A program made the position numbers and the translations under genes. Positions 36,773 through 48,193 of a stretch of DNA of 64,000 nt are shown piece by piece. The notes beneath the pieces are model-generated. The model ran no database searches. It was not told where the DNA came from and was given only the letters and a program-made list of their open reading frames with translations. The stretch lies in NCBI RefSeq assembly GCF_907164915.1, contig NC_061869.1, positions 45,877,771-45,941,770 of the forward strand, written 5' to 3'. How positions within the stretch are numbered: position 1 is the stretch's first letter; every line of letters begins with the position of its first letter. The stretch comes from Impatiens glandulifera. Lineage: Eukaryota; Streptophyta; Magnoliopsida; Ericales; Balsaminaceae.

Positions 36773-37009
36773 ATGGGAAACAGATGTGCAAAGGAGGAGG
36801 TGAAGGAAGAGATAATGCTGAAGATTGTGCCACCATTGGACTCTGCATATGTTCGATGGCTTGCTAAGGATGTTGCAAGAATCCATGGCTTTACTCTAAA
36901 AAATCCACCTCTTCTTACACCGCCAGATCATTATATCAATTACATGAAGTTAAATGGATGGTTGGATGTTGATCTCGACGATCCTGATCTTGCTCATCTC
37001 TTCAAGTAA
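36773..37009 (+). CDS. Conserved small plant protein, 78 aa, possible N-myristoylation
   Basis: The frame reads MGNRCAKEEVKEEIMLKIVP and continues with ARIHGFTLKNPPLLTPPDHY and LNGWLDVDLDDPDLAHLFK to TAA. I recognise it, from memory, as a family of uncharacterised plant proteins of about 75-80 residues with the same RW(L)A, TPPDHYI-Y-(R/K)LNGWLDVDL and DPDLAHLFK blocks, so the length is complete. The N-terminus MGN-(R)-C is a good N-myristoylation sequence (Gly2), with Cys5 as a possible S-acylation site, which predicts membrane attachment; this is inference. There is no signal peptide or membrane segment. The coding sequence appears to lie in one exon, with introns likely in the leader. The function is unknown. 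Confidence 0.75.
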   Translation: MGNRCAKEEVKEEIMLKIVPPLDSAYVRWLAKDVARIHGFTLKNPPLLTPPDHYINYMKLNGWLDVDLDDPDLAHLFK

Positions 37010-38620
37010 ACATTCTATTCTATTTTTAATGTATTCATTTTCAAACTAAATAAAGGATTAGTTTAACTTTGGTTGATACCAAAGATTGATGTTTCTTAGT
37101 AGTAAACCTTCATTTATTGTAAAACATGGTCAAAAGTCACTAAAAAAACAAATAAATCTGAGTGACATTCTAAATTTGTCTTTGGAGTTATCTAATAGTA
37201 TATAAATTCTATTTGACCACAATAAACTTGTAACAATACTCATCCCCATACAACTTAGATCACAAGAGATTTAGATTACATTGCTTATAAATTATAAGGT
37301 GTGTGTCCATACTTGTGAAAGATGCACAAGATTCAAAACTAAGAAACCATCCAAAATCTTTTAAAAGAGGAAAAACTCAACAATATAATGGCAAGATGTG
37401 TTTAACCAGATTTCTGCAAAAACAAATATTAATCCGAATAAAAGCTCAACAATTACAGTATTAAGAACAATTTGACGATAATTAGATTCTAGTTGAACTT
37501 TAATTCAATTTGAAAAGTGCACCATTCAACTATCTTTTTAATAAGAACTGTTTAAAAGTTCAATTCATCTTCTTCATGTGAACATATTGATTGATAGTGT
37601 CATACAATTGATCTAGTCTCGATAAATATCGGATGGAGACTACCTACTAGGTATTTAAGTAATTTACTGATTCTAGTTCCATATTTTATAGTCTTAGATC
37701 AACTTAACTATATATATTATTTAAATTTTTTAGATATTTTCTTTAGTTTATTCATCATTTATTTGTTGACACTTTTAACTCATTTGATACTTCAAAATTC
37801 AATATTCAACAACTCACTTTTTAGAAGAGTTAGATTTGTAGACATGTATTTTCAAAATTCCAAATACTTTGAACAAATGCAAAGAGAATACAGGGACGTG
37901 CATATTCTTAGTTAAAAAATGATCCACCAATTTAAAGTATCTAATTGATAAGAATCAACAACAAATCTCGCCTTCCAAATTTAAAATACTTGGAAATTCA
38001 TCTTATCTTTAAGGTAAATACCATGAGTGAGGATTCTCAATAAATGAAATTTGAATGCATTTCGTAAAAGTTTTACATGCAGTAATCCTAGACCATTTAC
38101 ATCAATGGATGTGATTAGGATATGAAGAGTTGCATAATTTGCAATTTCACCATGATTATCTTTATAATAGTTAGTTTGCATGAATAAAAAAAATATACAT
38201 CACATTATTAATAAGAGATTGAATAATATTTTTAATCAGCACACTTTTTGCTAGTAGGTTAAGAAGGTACCAAAATATGTTAGTATTGTTCTGAATAAGG
38301 CATATTATGAAGACATGTAATTGTATCTCACTTTTTCACTTTTGGCTACAAAAATTTTCATAAAAATTGTGAATATTTTAGAACACTTTAAATTGAGGTA
38401 GGTGTAATGACTTTTCAGTCTTAAAAACAAAATTAATTGTGAATATTCTATTTTTTCCATGAGATCGTGTACCCAAAAATTTAAAAAAATATAATTATTA
38501 TTCTTCATAGTATAGCCATTATATATTTGTTAACTTTGTTATTTTTAATTAAATGAACTTTTTATTTTAATTTATATGATCAGTAGGACACTACAACCAG
38601 TTTTACACCATTAAAGACAC
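37010..38620. other. Intergenic DNA, no gene recognised
   Basis: AT-rich sequence without a supported coding region; short minus-strand frames (37981-38508) show no family features. Confidence 0.5.
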
Positions 38621-38623
38621 TAA

Positions 38624-39257
38624 GACCATCTCCAACCCTCACCCCCATTTTCATCTCCAAAATGCAGTAAACGTCAAATCAAACAGTAATTCATCTCCAA
38701 CCCAAAAACCCATTTTCAAACTCAAAGAATATTCTCAGAATATTCTTTTTTACACCAACTGTTTAACTTTACTAATATTATCTATATATTTATCAACTTT
38801 ATAAATTTAACCTCAAACTTTTCTCATTTGTTTATGATTTTTTTTTATAAATTAATAATTCATACACATAAATATAATTTAATAATATTTTAAACAAACA
38901 AAAATTATATTAAATTAAATATTATTAAAAAAGAACTTAAAAAGTACAAATAATAAAAATGATATCAAATAATATTTTTTTATCAATATTATTTATAATT
39001 ATAAATTTATAATATAAATAAATAAAATTATTAAATACTTAAATAAATTATAAATAAATACAAAAAGATTATAAATATATATAATTAAATAAATATTTAA
39101 TATAAAAGAAAACTTAAAGAAAATTATAATTAAAATAAAAAAGTATAAGGACCTTTTCACATATTTTGGATAATTGCAGGCATTAACAGTCTTCCGCCAT
39201 ATATGGCGTCTTCTTCCTCTAGATATGCCGGAACTTCAAGTAAGGTTGGAGATGCCC
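38624..39257. mobile_element. PIF/Harbinger-like MITE, 634 bp, TSD TAA
   Basis: The ends are GACCATCTCCAACCC and the reverse complement of GGGCATCTCCAACC, flanked by TAA on both sides (38621-38623, 39258-39260). TIRs of this form with a 3-bp TAA/TTA duplication are typical of PIF/Harbinger MITEs. The interior is AT-rich and noncoding. A second family member is at 51796-52623. Confidence 0.8.
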
Positions 39258-39260
39258 TAA

Positions 39261-41290
39261 GAGCTTGGGGTGTTTTAAAAAAAAAAAAATCAAACTTATT
39301 CTGAAAACATTTTATCACCTCTCTTGTCAATTATATCATTTATTATTAATCTAAATAATTAAATATTTTTTATTTAAAAAAAAAAATTATTTTATTATTA
39401 TATATTAATACATCTTTTAAATCTTTTATAAAAAATATTAACACCATAAATTTTTAATATAACGAGTTTTGGATTAACTTCTCAATTTTTTTACATTTAA
39501 TTATAACTTATTATTAAATATATTCTAAATTTAATTATTTATATTTTAAATTAGTATTATTATGAATTTAATTATTTATATTTTAATATATATTTAATTA
39601 TTTTTTTATAAATTTAATTATTTACATTTTAATATATATATAATTATAATTATAATTATAATAATAATTATTATAATTATAATTATAATAATTATAATTA
39701 TAATTATAATAATTATACTTGTACGTTTAAATTATTATCTTATATAATTTTTATTATCTAAGAAAAAGATCATTCAATGTGATTTAACGAAAACGATACA
39801 TATACGAATATTTAAAATATTGCCAAACAATAATGAAAATATAAGGTTATTAATTTTTAAAACAGATCTTTCCAACCTTTTAAATTTAAGTAGGGTTAGG
39901 GAAGTCGTCCGATTTTAGTGAATTGTAATTTAATTTTTAGTAAATTATAAAGTTATTATATTGTGATGATTTAGATGTTTTAACTATTTATAAGAATTAG
40001 AATGAAATTTATTATATTATATAAAATAATAACTTAAATGTATAGATATATATATATATATATTAAAATATAAATAATTAAATTTATATAAAAATAAAAA
40101 TAATATAAATATATATTAAAATAAAAATAATTAAATTTATATATATAATAATTTATATATATATATAATAAAAATAATTAAATTTATGATGTATTTAATA
40201 ATAATAAGTTATAATGGTTAAATGTAACAAAATTGTAAAAAAATATAAAAAAATGAGTTTTAACATTAAACTAAATTAGTTTGTAAACTATACCAAAAAT
40301 AAGTTTAATTTGAAAAAGTTAAATTTCACCGCTCAAAAATCATCATTAATCATCATTAACCTTATCCTCTTAATAAAATTTCAATCAAATGTTTTTCTTT
40401 AACTCACTATTCTCAATTTCAAAACAAAACTGAATTTTTAGTTTTATCTTAACTGAAATTTAATTTTTACTCAATTATTAATTTATTAATTAAAAATGTT
40501 TAATTAAGAATATTAATAGTGTCTAATTAAAATAAAATTATTTTAAATTAAGTTAAGTATTAGTTCAACCTGACATAATAAAATATATACATTAACGATT
40601 TTATACATGAACAAAACCAAACTAGTTTAAAGTTAAAAAAAATTAATAAAAAAAACAAATAAAAGTAAGTAAAGATATATTGATTAAAAAATGATTAAAA
40701 AATAAATATAAAATCAATAAGGTAGTCAAAGTGACAAGAGAGTTTAATAAGAGTCCTCAAGTTTGATTTTTATTTAGAACACTTTAAGTTTACTAAGAGT
40801 CATGTGTAACGTCTAAAAACGGTTGACATTTTAAATCGTTTATTTGACTCAATAATTTTGTCTCATAACTTACCTTCTTCTTAAATCCCGAATGAGATGA
40901 GGAACTAAAATAATAGGTTAAACTATGGTCTAATTTAATGTCGATTTCATTAAATCTTATGGATTACCTTTCTATCAAACGATAAAAACCTTGTTGTAAC
41001 CCTCGGAAATCCCGTAGCAGGCGTGCGTGTTAGGCACGAGCGCATACGGGCCTGTAGTGTGTCGAGATTCGATATATATATATAATTTATTTTTATCGAT
41101 TAAAATCACTTAAAAATTAACCCAAAATATTTTATGTTAAAAAAATAGAGAATTTGTATTAAATATTATATATAATTACATTTAAACATTATTTTAAGAT
41201 TATAAAAAAAATTAATATAATAATATATTATAATATTGATATTATTACAATATCATCACAATATTATAATAGATTAGTAATATGAAGTTT
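39261..41290. other. AT-rich intergenic DNA
   Basis: It includes an imperfect AATTATAATTATAAT-type low-complexity stretch (39636-39715), TA runs (40044-40062, 40150-40170) and a SINE-like remnant at about 40722-40810. The part 40850-41080 has some higher-GC sequence with no recognisable domain. Confidence 0.5.
40722..40810 (+). mobile_element. SINE-like remnant, relative of the tubulin-intron copy
   Basis: GGTAGTCAAAGTGACAAGAG followed by CTCAAGTTTGATTTTTATTTAGAACAC keeps the order and spacing of the insertion at 9128-9225, with degraded A and B boxes. Confidence 0.35.
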
Positions 41291-41718
41291 GAATTTAAAG
41301 GAGAAAATAATGTGATAATTTAAATACTTGAAAAATAAAAATAAAAAATATTATCTTCCTTCTCACTTGTTTTTTTCGTGTCAATGATGGACCCACCTTC
41401 AACCATTCCCGGAGCTGTAGCTCTGGTGTCCTTATGCATAATTGGTTTTTTACAAGGAGATAGTACAACACAGTTATCCTTAAGGAGACTGCTAGGACAG
41501 TTGACACAATTGTGATTATATAGAGAGTAATGATAGAATTATTTTTAGAACGATGACAGTGACAGGGAGAGCGTCGTTGGGACAACGACTCCCTAACAGA
41601 AAAAATATTTAATCAAGTAAAAAGTTCAAGAGAGAAAAAAAAATTAATTAAATAAAATGTTAGAAAGAAAAAGTTATAAATGAAAAAAGTTAGAGAGAGA
41701 AGAATTATGTCCTGAACA

Positions 41719-43943
41719 CACTAGTAAAAACGCGTTCATTAAGGAGGGCATAAACTCTCGGAGAAAGTCGTTGTGCCTTCGGTGAAAGACCTCACCGATG
41801 GCGATAAACACCATCGCGGATTCTCGATGATGAATTCCTCGGTGAAAAAAAAGGGATATTTGTGAGGGCATAGACATCCTTCGGAGATAAGTGTCACCGA
41901 GAGCATTAAAAGGCTCTCGGATATAATTATAATGTTTTTTATCGAGAGTAGAGCCAATGCTCTCGGTCATAATATTAAAAAATTCAGCTCTATTCTTTAG
42001 CTCCGACCTCACCTTCTTCTCCATTTCTCTCTCACCAGATCCCTAATTATTGAACAGTTACAACAACATCACAAATCTCACCGATTTTGTTACTACTTTC
42101 TATTTGATCTATCTACGGAAGATATAAGAACAATTAAAAATAAAATATCAAGAACAATCGAGATCCAGTAACGAGTTGACAATTACAGCAAATACGTCCA
42201 AATAAAAAATCAAGAATAATTACAACAAATACGTTCAACAAATACATCCAAACAGAAAATCCCTAATGTATACTTCAGAAACGTATTCAAATAGAAATAC
42301 TTACTTAATCAACAAACGATTATAGATCTATACTTACTATTTTATTTTCCTAGGATTATGGATATATACTTACTTAATCAACAAACGATCTGTTCATTGG
42401 ATCCACATCCTGATGGCGGTTTCATTTGTAACGAAAGCTCTGAATCTGATTTTCGCAGCGGCTGAGATCTATAACGATGCCAAAGGAGATACAGGAATAG
42501 ATCTGATCTTCTAGTTGTGGCCTCATCACTAATCTTCTCTTCCTTTTTCTTAGATTCTTCATATTTCTTTCATCCTCCGCGAAAACGATGTTCTTACTAG
42601 CTATTTTGTTCGGACATCATGTCGAGTTCATACGATTTCGACGATTCTATTAGGTATTTTGGCAAGAAGCTGGCTAAGTCTACGGAGAAATTAAAAGTCT
42701 CTCAGTCTATAATCAGAAGATAATGATATTTCACTACAACAAAACATACTTTCAGAGACCCTTATATGCCAACCCATATTAAGCGTGGGTAAAAATTAAA
42801 AGAAAAAAACTTTTGCCAACCTTTATATCTATACCACACCTTTATTTTTTTATATACCAACTTTGTAACTTTGTTAAAACCTTATAATTTAAATATTCTA
42901 AATATTAATAATTTTTATGTTTTATTTTTAAACTTTGTAAATATTTTATTTTAATTTTTTAATTTTTTAATTTTTTTAAAATTAAATCTGACTTAAAATT
43001 TTGTTAACATTAAAATTTAATTAATATTTTTTATATAACATAATTTTTAAACTTTTTATAGTATTATTAATATATGTCATTTATTTAATTATTATTTAAA
43101 TTTAATTAAATTAAAAGTAAAATATGAGAGAGTTCATTAGTACTGAAGTGTTAATATGACATTTATCCCACATCGGAGAAAAGAAGAAGTTTTTGGTATA
43201 TAAAATATGAGAGAGTTCATTAGTTTCTGAAGTGTTTTTAAGGTTATAATATGCTGGAATATGGGTTCACCCTAAGGGTTTAGGGTTATTTTCATCAGGT
43301 ACTTGAGAGATGAAGGGCAAATGTGATAATAGTAGAGATAAAAAAATAACATCTAAAATGAAAATAGAAAAAAACAAAATTAAAAAAAATAGTTTAAAAA
43401 TAAAATAGACTTTTAGCGACGTTTTTTAATTTTGCCAACGCTTGAATAAGCGTTGTTAAAACTTTCGCCTTTCGGCAACGCTTGTACCGACGCTTAAATA
43501 AGCGTGGTAAAAACTTGCGCCCACCCTGCTTCTGGTGACGCAAGAATAAGTGTCGGTAATGTTTTTGGCGACGCTTTTAAAGGTTGGCAGAAGTCTTTTT
43601 AAGCGTCGCCGAAAGTCATTTTTGTTGTAGTGTTTTGTCAAATACTCAGATTCGTAATCTTCTAAGGAAATATAAATGAAGATATATGAGCGGCGGATAG
43701 AAGAAGAAGGGGCACTATTTGGATCTGCACTCAAATATTAAATGAAGAGGAAAAAGATATCTTAAACGGAGAGGAGAGAGAGAAAAGAAAAGAAGAAAGA
43801 ACTAAGCGGAAAAGAAAGAGAGAAAAAAGAAAGGAAGAAATAAATAAGCGGGAAAAATATATTATTATGTAAAATAAATATCACCGAGAGCATTTTTTCG
43901 CTCTCGGATATCTTTCTCGGTAATTATCCATTTTTTACTAGTG
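41719..43943. mobile_element. CACTA transposon, nonautonomous, 2225 bp, TSD ACA
   Basis: The termini are CACTAGTAAAAA and its reverse complement, flanked by the 3-bp duplication ACA (41716-41718 and 43944-43946). Subterminal regions carry repeated CTCGG/CCGAGAGCATT words in both orientations (41755-41965 and 43880-43920), normal for CACTA elements. No transposase domain is present; short minus-strand frames (41674-42024) read through the subterminal repeats. A second CACTA element sits inside. Confidence 0.9.
42732..43632. mobile_element. Second CACTA element nested in the first, 901 bp, TSD TTT
   Basis: The termini are CACTACAACAAAA and its reverse complement, with TTT on both sides (42729-42731, 43633-43635). 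Subterminal words GCCAAC and AAGCGTCG(C/G)C recur at both ends. The interior is AT-rich with a direct repeat of ATATGAGAGAGTTCATTAG (near 43121 and 43206) around ATCCCACATCGGAGAAAAG and a TATA-like GGTATATAAAAT. It has no transposase. Confidence 0.9.
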
Positions 43944-44385
43944 ACATGACCTTCTATCAAAATATGACCATGTTCGGAAGAATTTTGTCCTAAACATAGC
44001 CATGTTCGGGAGCATTCTGTCAAGAACATGACAATGTTCAGGAGCATTCTATCCTGAACATGGAAATGATCAGAAGCATTCTATCAAGAAATGACAATAT
44101 TCGAGAGCATTCTGTCAAGAATATGGCCATGTTTGCGAGCATTATGTCAAGAACATGTCCATGTTTAGGAGCATTATGTCAAGTACATGCCCATGTTTGG
44201 AACAATTCTGTCAAAAACATGGTCATGTTTGAGACCATTATATTAAGAACATAACCATGTTCGGAACTATTTTGTCAAAAACATGGCAATCTTCAGGACC
44301 ATTCTGTCAAGAACATGGCAATGTTCAGGAACATTCTGTCAAGAATTTGGCCATGTTAAGGACCATTTTGTCAATAACATGACTT
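43944..44385. repeat. ~33-bp tandem array (GAACATGGCCATGTTC...GCATTCTGTCAA), about 13 units
   Basis: Each unit contains the near-palindrome GAACATGGCCATGTTC followed by (A/G)GGAGCATTCTGTCAA, with many point differences. One further partial unit lies left of the CACTA element (TTATGTCCTGAACA, ending 41718), showing the CACTA element inserted into the array. Short plus- and minus-strand frames across it follow from the 33-bp period and are not genes. Confidence 0.9.
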
Positions 44386-45000
44386 TATTTATAACTTTCT
44401 CTCTAACTTTTTACATGATTAATTTTTTCCACCGTGGCTTAATTTTTTCACGTGCCTGTCAGGTGGGGGTCGTTGGGAAGTCGTTGCCCTATCATCGCTC
44501 TATTATACATTGAAAGAGTAACATAATTATTTTTATTTTTATTTATATAGTAAGAGAGTAATGATAATTTATAAAAATAATAATAATATCTTACCAATAA
44601 AACAAACCAGATCTTCTACCACCGAATTACTTGTTCTCCTGTTTCAGACCAATCAAAACTTAACTTCATTGTTTTATTATTAAATTAACAACGGGTTAAA
44701 AAGAAGAGAGATATCCGAAACTCAGATTTATGTCCGGGTCAATAAGAAGCGCAAATGATCGTTTCACTTCGTTTTACATTATCAGGCTAAGAGCACACAA
44801 TTTTGTTTTTACATTGTTTTACAATATAAAACTAAATGAAGCTTGGTTGTAAAACTGAATGAAGCTGGTTTCATTTGATTCCATAAATAAAACATATTAA
44901 CTATTTTATATTGTATATAATTATATATTAAATATAATTACATATAAAAATATATTTATTATTTTATTTAAATTAATTTGTATTAATTAAGTCATATTTT

Positions 45001-45004
<4 letters not shown>

Positions 45005-45062
<58 letters not shown>
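45005..45062. repeat. (TA)n microsatellite
   Basis: A near-perfect TA tract of more than 50 bp; shorter tracts follow at 45214-45232 and 45297-45316. Confidence 0.9.
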
Positions 45063-45066
<4 letters not shown>

Positions 45067-45522
45067 AAAGTATACATAATAATTTTTTCACATATTTTAT
45101 TTAATTTGTATTAATTATTTTATAATCTATATAGTTTATAAATTTATTTGTGATATATTTAAATTAATTTGTACAAATTATTTTATAATTTATATAATTA
45201 TATATTAAATATATATATATATATATATATATAACAACATATTTTTTAATGTTATTTGTAAGATATTTTAATGAACTTGTTTTAATTATTTTATAATATA
45301 TATATATATATATATAACAACATATTAATATTTAAATAAAATTTTAAAACAAAATATTTTAAAATTTATTACAATATATCTAAATAAATTTATTTTAATT
45401 ATTTTATATTTTTTATAATTATATATTAAATATATATAAACGTTCATGTAAAATCACTAATACATTAATGTGAAAACATTTATACATTCTATTTTTACCT
45501 TCATGTATACCCTGAAAGAGAA

Positions 45523-45760
45523 TAAAAAAATAAAACAAACGCTACTTGGTGAGGGTTGCTTCACAATGTATTTACAGTGCTCATGTGAGTGAAACAAACA
45601 TTACCTAATGAGATTTGCTTCACTAGGTATTTACAATTCTCAAAGGAGTGAAACAAGCGCTACCTGGTAAGGCTTGCTTTACTAGGTATTTACAGCATTG
45701 AAAAGAGTGAAGGAAACTCTACCTAGTGAAGTAACCTTCATTAGGTATTTACATTAATCA
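45523..45760. repeat. Hairpin-unit tandem array, four degenerate copies
   Basis: Units of about 60 bp start (G)TGAAACAA(G/A)CG(C)TACC; the third is closest to the consensus at 11175-11350. Confidence 0.8.
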
Positions 45761-46199
45761 ATCACTTATTTACGTTTGCTTTACTTTTATTTACATTCTT
45801 AATAAAAGTGAAACTAGCTTCACTGAAATAATAATTTAAATAAATATATATTTTTTTGTACTCCCATTATTCATTTTCTCTCTTATCGATTTTTTAAACC
45901 CTAGAACGAATCTTCTACTCTTCAATCTTTTCTCAAAAATGGCATTTGATGGGGTGACGTTGAAGGTTCTTTGTGGTATTTGAGATGATGTTAATGCAAC
46001 ATTAGATTTCTTGAAGTGTGTAGCGATCTGTTGTTATACATCTACGATTTCTCTGTTAGAAATCGTCCGTCGAGTTTTTGTTTTCTTCTTTTGAGATTCG
46101 GGTTAATCAAATCTGTAAGAGAGTGTTCATATTCTTTTCTAATTTTAATTGTCTTCACAAAGTGTCCAGATGAAGCCGTCTATTAACCAGGTAAAACCC

Positions 46200-46860
46200 T
46201 AAAATATCTTCTCATATTTTTTAATAGTTACAATATTGGCTTTTTTTTAACAATTATTTCTTCACGTATCGGCACGTCTAACACGTTCGGCACACCGGGT
46301 TCGTCACCCTACATCTAGCACGGTCGAAAGACGTCCTGCTACACCCGTCTGTTCTTTGCCATACCTTTTGCAGTTTGTTGTGACAGTCTATGTCTTGCCC
46401 TAGTGCATGTGCGGTATGTTCTTTGGTGATGTGCATGTGCATGTACATATCTTTAGGATGTAGGGCTATAGTTCGACTGTCCTTCCTAGAGACGCGAATC
46501 TCGCCTCCTACATCTGGTCAAGTTCCGTTTCAGGTGCTGGCATGTTAGTGCAGGTGTTGGAGCAGTCCCGCGTTGAATAAGTGCATGCGTAGTTCATCCC
46601 TGATATCTGTTGTTTATTGCAGGTTACATGTTGTGCAGTTGTTGTGTATTGTGCATGACGTAGCTTTGCTGATGCAATCACAGTTCATCCCTCCTGTTTG
46701 TGGTCTATTACAGGTGTTGGTTCTTCATATGCTTTTAGAACCGTCTATTGATGCAATGTGTGAGACTGTGCAGGTGCGGTTACTAGTTCTTGTGCGGGTT
46801 GTAGGTTATGCGGCCGCTGGTATTGTGCAGACCGCATGCTTTCTAGTACAGGTGTAAGTC
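46200..46860. other. Moderately GC-rich segment with partial direct repeats, no gene
   Basis: GTTCATCCCT followed by GT(T)TGT(T/G)G(T)TTATT(G)CAGGT occurs twice about 95 bp apart (near 46592 and 46685), and related CAGGTG(T/C) words recur near 46533-46555 and 46770. The open frame at 46573-46857 (+) is rich in Val/Leu/Cys and has no recognisable domain; I judge it a by-product. It could be a captured and duplicated host fragment. Confidence 0.35.
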
Positions 46861-47340
46861 TTATTTTTTTTCAATCTTCTTTTCTGATTTAATCTCTTAC
46901 GAATATAAAATAAAATTATTTTATAGCACCGATCTTGTTCTTGTCACTGCATGCTTTAAAAGTATTGAGTGCCCAAAATATTGCTGAAACACCAATTTGT
47001 ATTATTTATATATCACAATCTTTGTCCATTGTTGTTTCTTTTTCATATTGTTCTTATTGTATTTTGAGCTTCATTTCTTTAACACTTTTTTTTACAGAAT
47101 GCAGCTAGATTTCGGATAAATAAAGAGTTTCTCTCAAGATTGAGTAGAACACTACTGTAATGCATTCTATTTTAGATTTAACAAGTTATGATTCTGTTTA
47201 TCGTATTCAAAAGATTACATTACTTAATCACTCTCTTATTGTAGATAGATACATATAATCATTCTTGTGGTGGAAGTTCCACATGATCAAAAATAAGACC
47301 TGAAATTTTACATTAATCAATCACTCATTTGCGCAAAAAA

Positions 47341-47505
47341 GAGTGAAACAAGCGCTATTTGGTGAGCCATGTTTCATTAGGTATTTACAGTGCTGATAAG
47401 AGTGAAACAAGCGTTACCTGGTGAGACTTGCTTCTTTACTGCCCTAAAAAGAGTGAAACAAGCGCTACCTAGTGAAACAAACTTCACTAGGTATTTACAT
47501 TAATC
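47341..47505. repeat. Hairpin-unit tandem array, three copies
   Basis: GAGTGAAACAAGCG(C/T)TA units at about 47340, 47399 and 47450, the last with the fullest inverted arms (CTACCTAGTGAAA...TTCACTAGGTA). Confidence 0.8.
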
Positions 47506-47586
47506 AATCACTCATTCAGCTTATTTATACAAAGATTTTTATTAGATCTATTTTATCAATAATAATATATTGTAGGTATATCAAGT

Positions 47587-47941
47587 TGTTATGATTTGTA
47601 TCTCCAAATCCGACATACTCGAAATAATCTGTAAAAATGCAAGAAAGAAGAACACAAGAAGTCACAGATTTATAATGGTTCACTCAAATTGAGTTACGTC
47701 AACTTCAGCCGCCACTAAATTTCATTATGAATAAGAAGAAATACAGAGTTTTTGTCTCACACTTTATCTCTCTAGATTTATATCTCATTTTATAAACTTT
47801 TAATAATTACATATTTATAGGGTAAACATTCAAATAATAAACCTAAATAACTTTTGGTCAGACCCAAAACCAAATACAAACCCAATAAACTCTAATTAAC
47901 AATATAGAGTTTATTATAAGTATAAGTTCCATAACTCAACA
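47587..47941 (-). mobile_element. Solo LTR of the copia family at 57.8-62.5 kb
   Basis: The sequence from TGTTATGATTTG to CCATAACTCAACA matches, over its whole length, the LTRs at 57782-58153 and 62133-62498. No internal sequence adjoins. The flanks are odd: the left flank ends GGTATATCAAGT, and a ~50-bp near copy of that left flank (about 47949-47995, also ending GGTATATCAAGT) lies just right of the LTR instead of a simple 5-bp duplication. Confidence 0.85.
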
Positions 47942-48193
47942 ATGTAGAGTTTATTAGATATATTTTATCAATAATAATATACTTTAGGTATATCAAGTAT
48001 CCTTACAAAAATGCAAATGAGAGTGAATAAATGCAATAGGATAGATGGAAATAGCCTATTTGAGAAGATACCGAATCTGATTGGAAACTGGACAATGATT
48101 ACAAAACTGGAAAAATCTTCTATTTATCTTAATAGAAGTTAGATTGTATATGTTTGGTAACTTATATTACTTTATATACTTGGAAGAAACTCC

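Larger units (their letters stand above)
41290..44600. mobile_element. Noncoding repeat element carrying a 33-bp array, split by a CACTA insertion
   Basis: The outer parts show inverted similarity: GAACGATGACAG...CAACGACTCCC (41550-41590) and AAAAGTT(A)GAGAGAGAA (about 41620-41700) on the left match, in reverse complement, CTCTCTAAC(TTTTTAC) and GTCGTTGGGAAGTCGTTG...ATCATCGCTC (44390-44505) on the right. Between them is the 33-bp array, interrupted at 41718 by the CACTA element. Exact ends were not determined. Confidence 0.45.

Noticed and set aside
41674..42024. 116-codon minus-strand frame
   Set aside because: It spans the CACTA terminus and its subterminal repeats, so it cannot be an ancestral gene.
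43944..44385. CRISPR-like array
   Set aside because: Units are contiguous 33-bp tandem copies without unique spacers, and the DNA is a plant nuclear genome.
46573..46857. 94-codon plus-strand frame in the GC-richer segment
   Set aside because: No recognisable domain, and internal DNA repeats explain the open frame.
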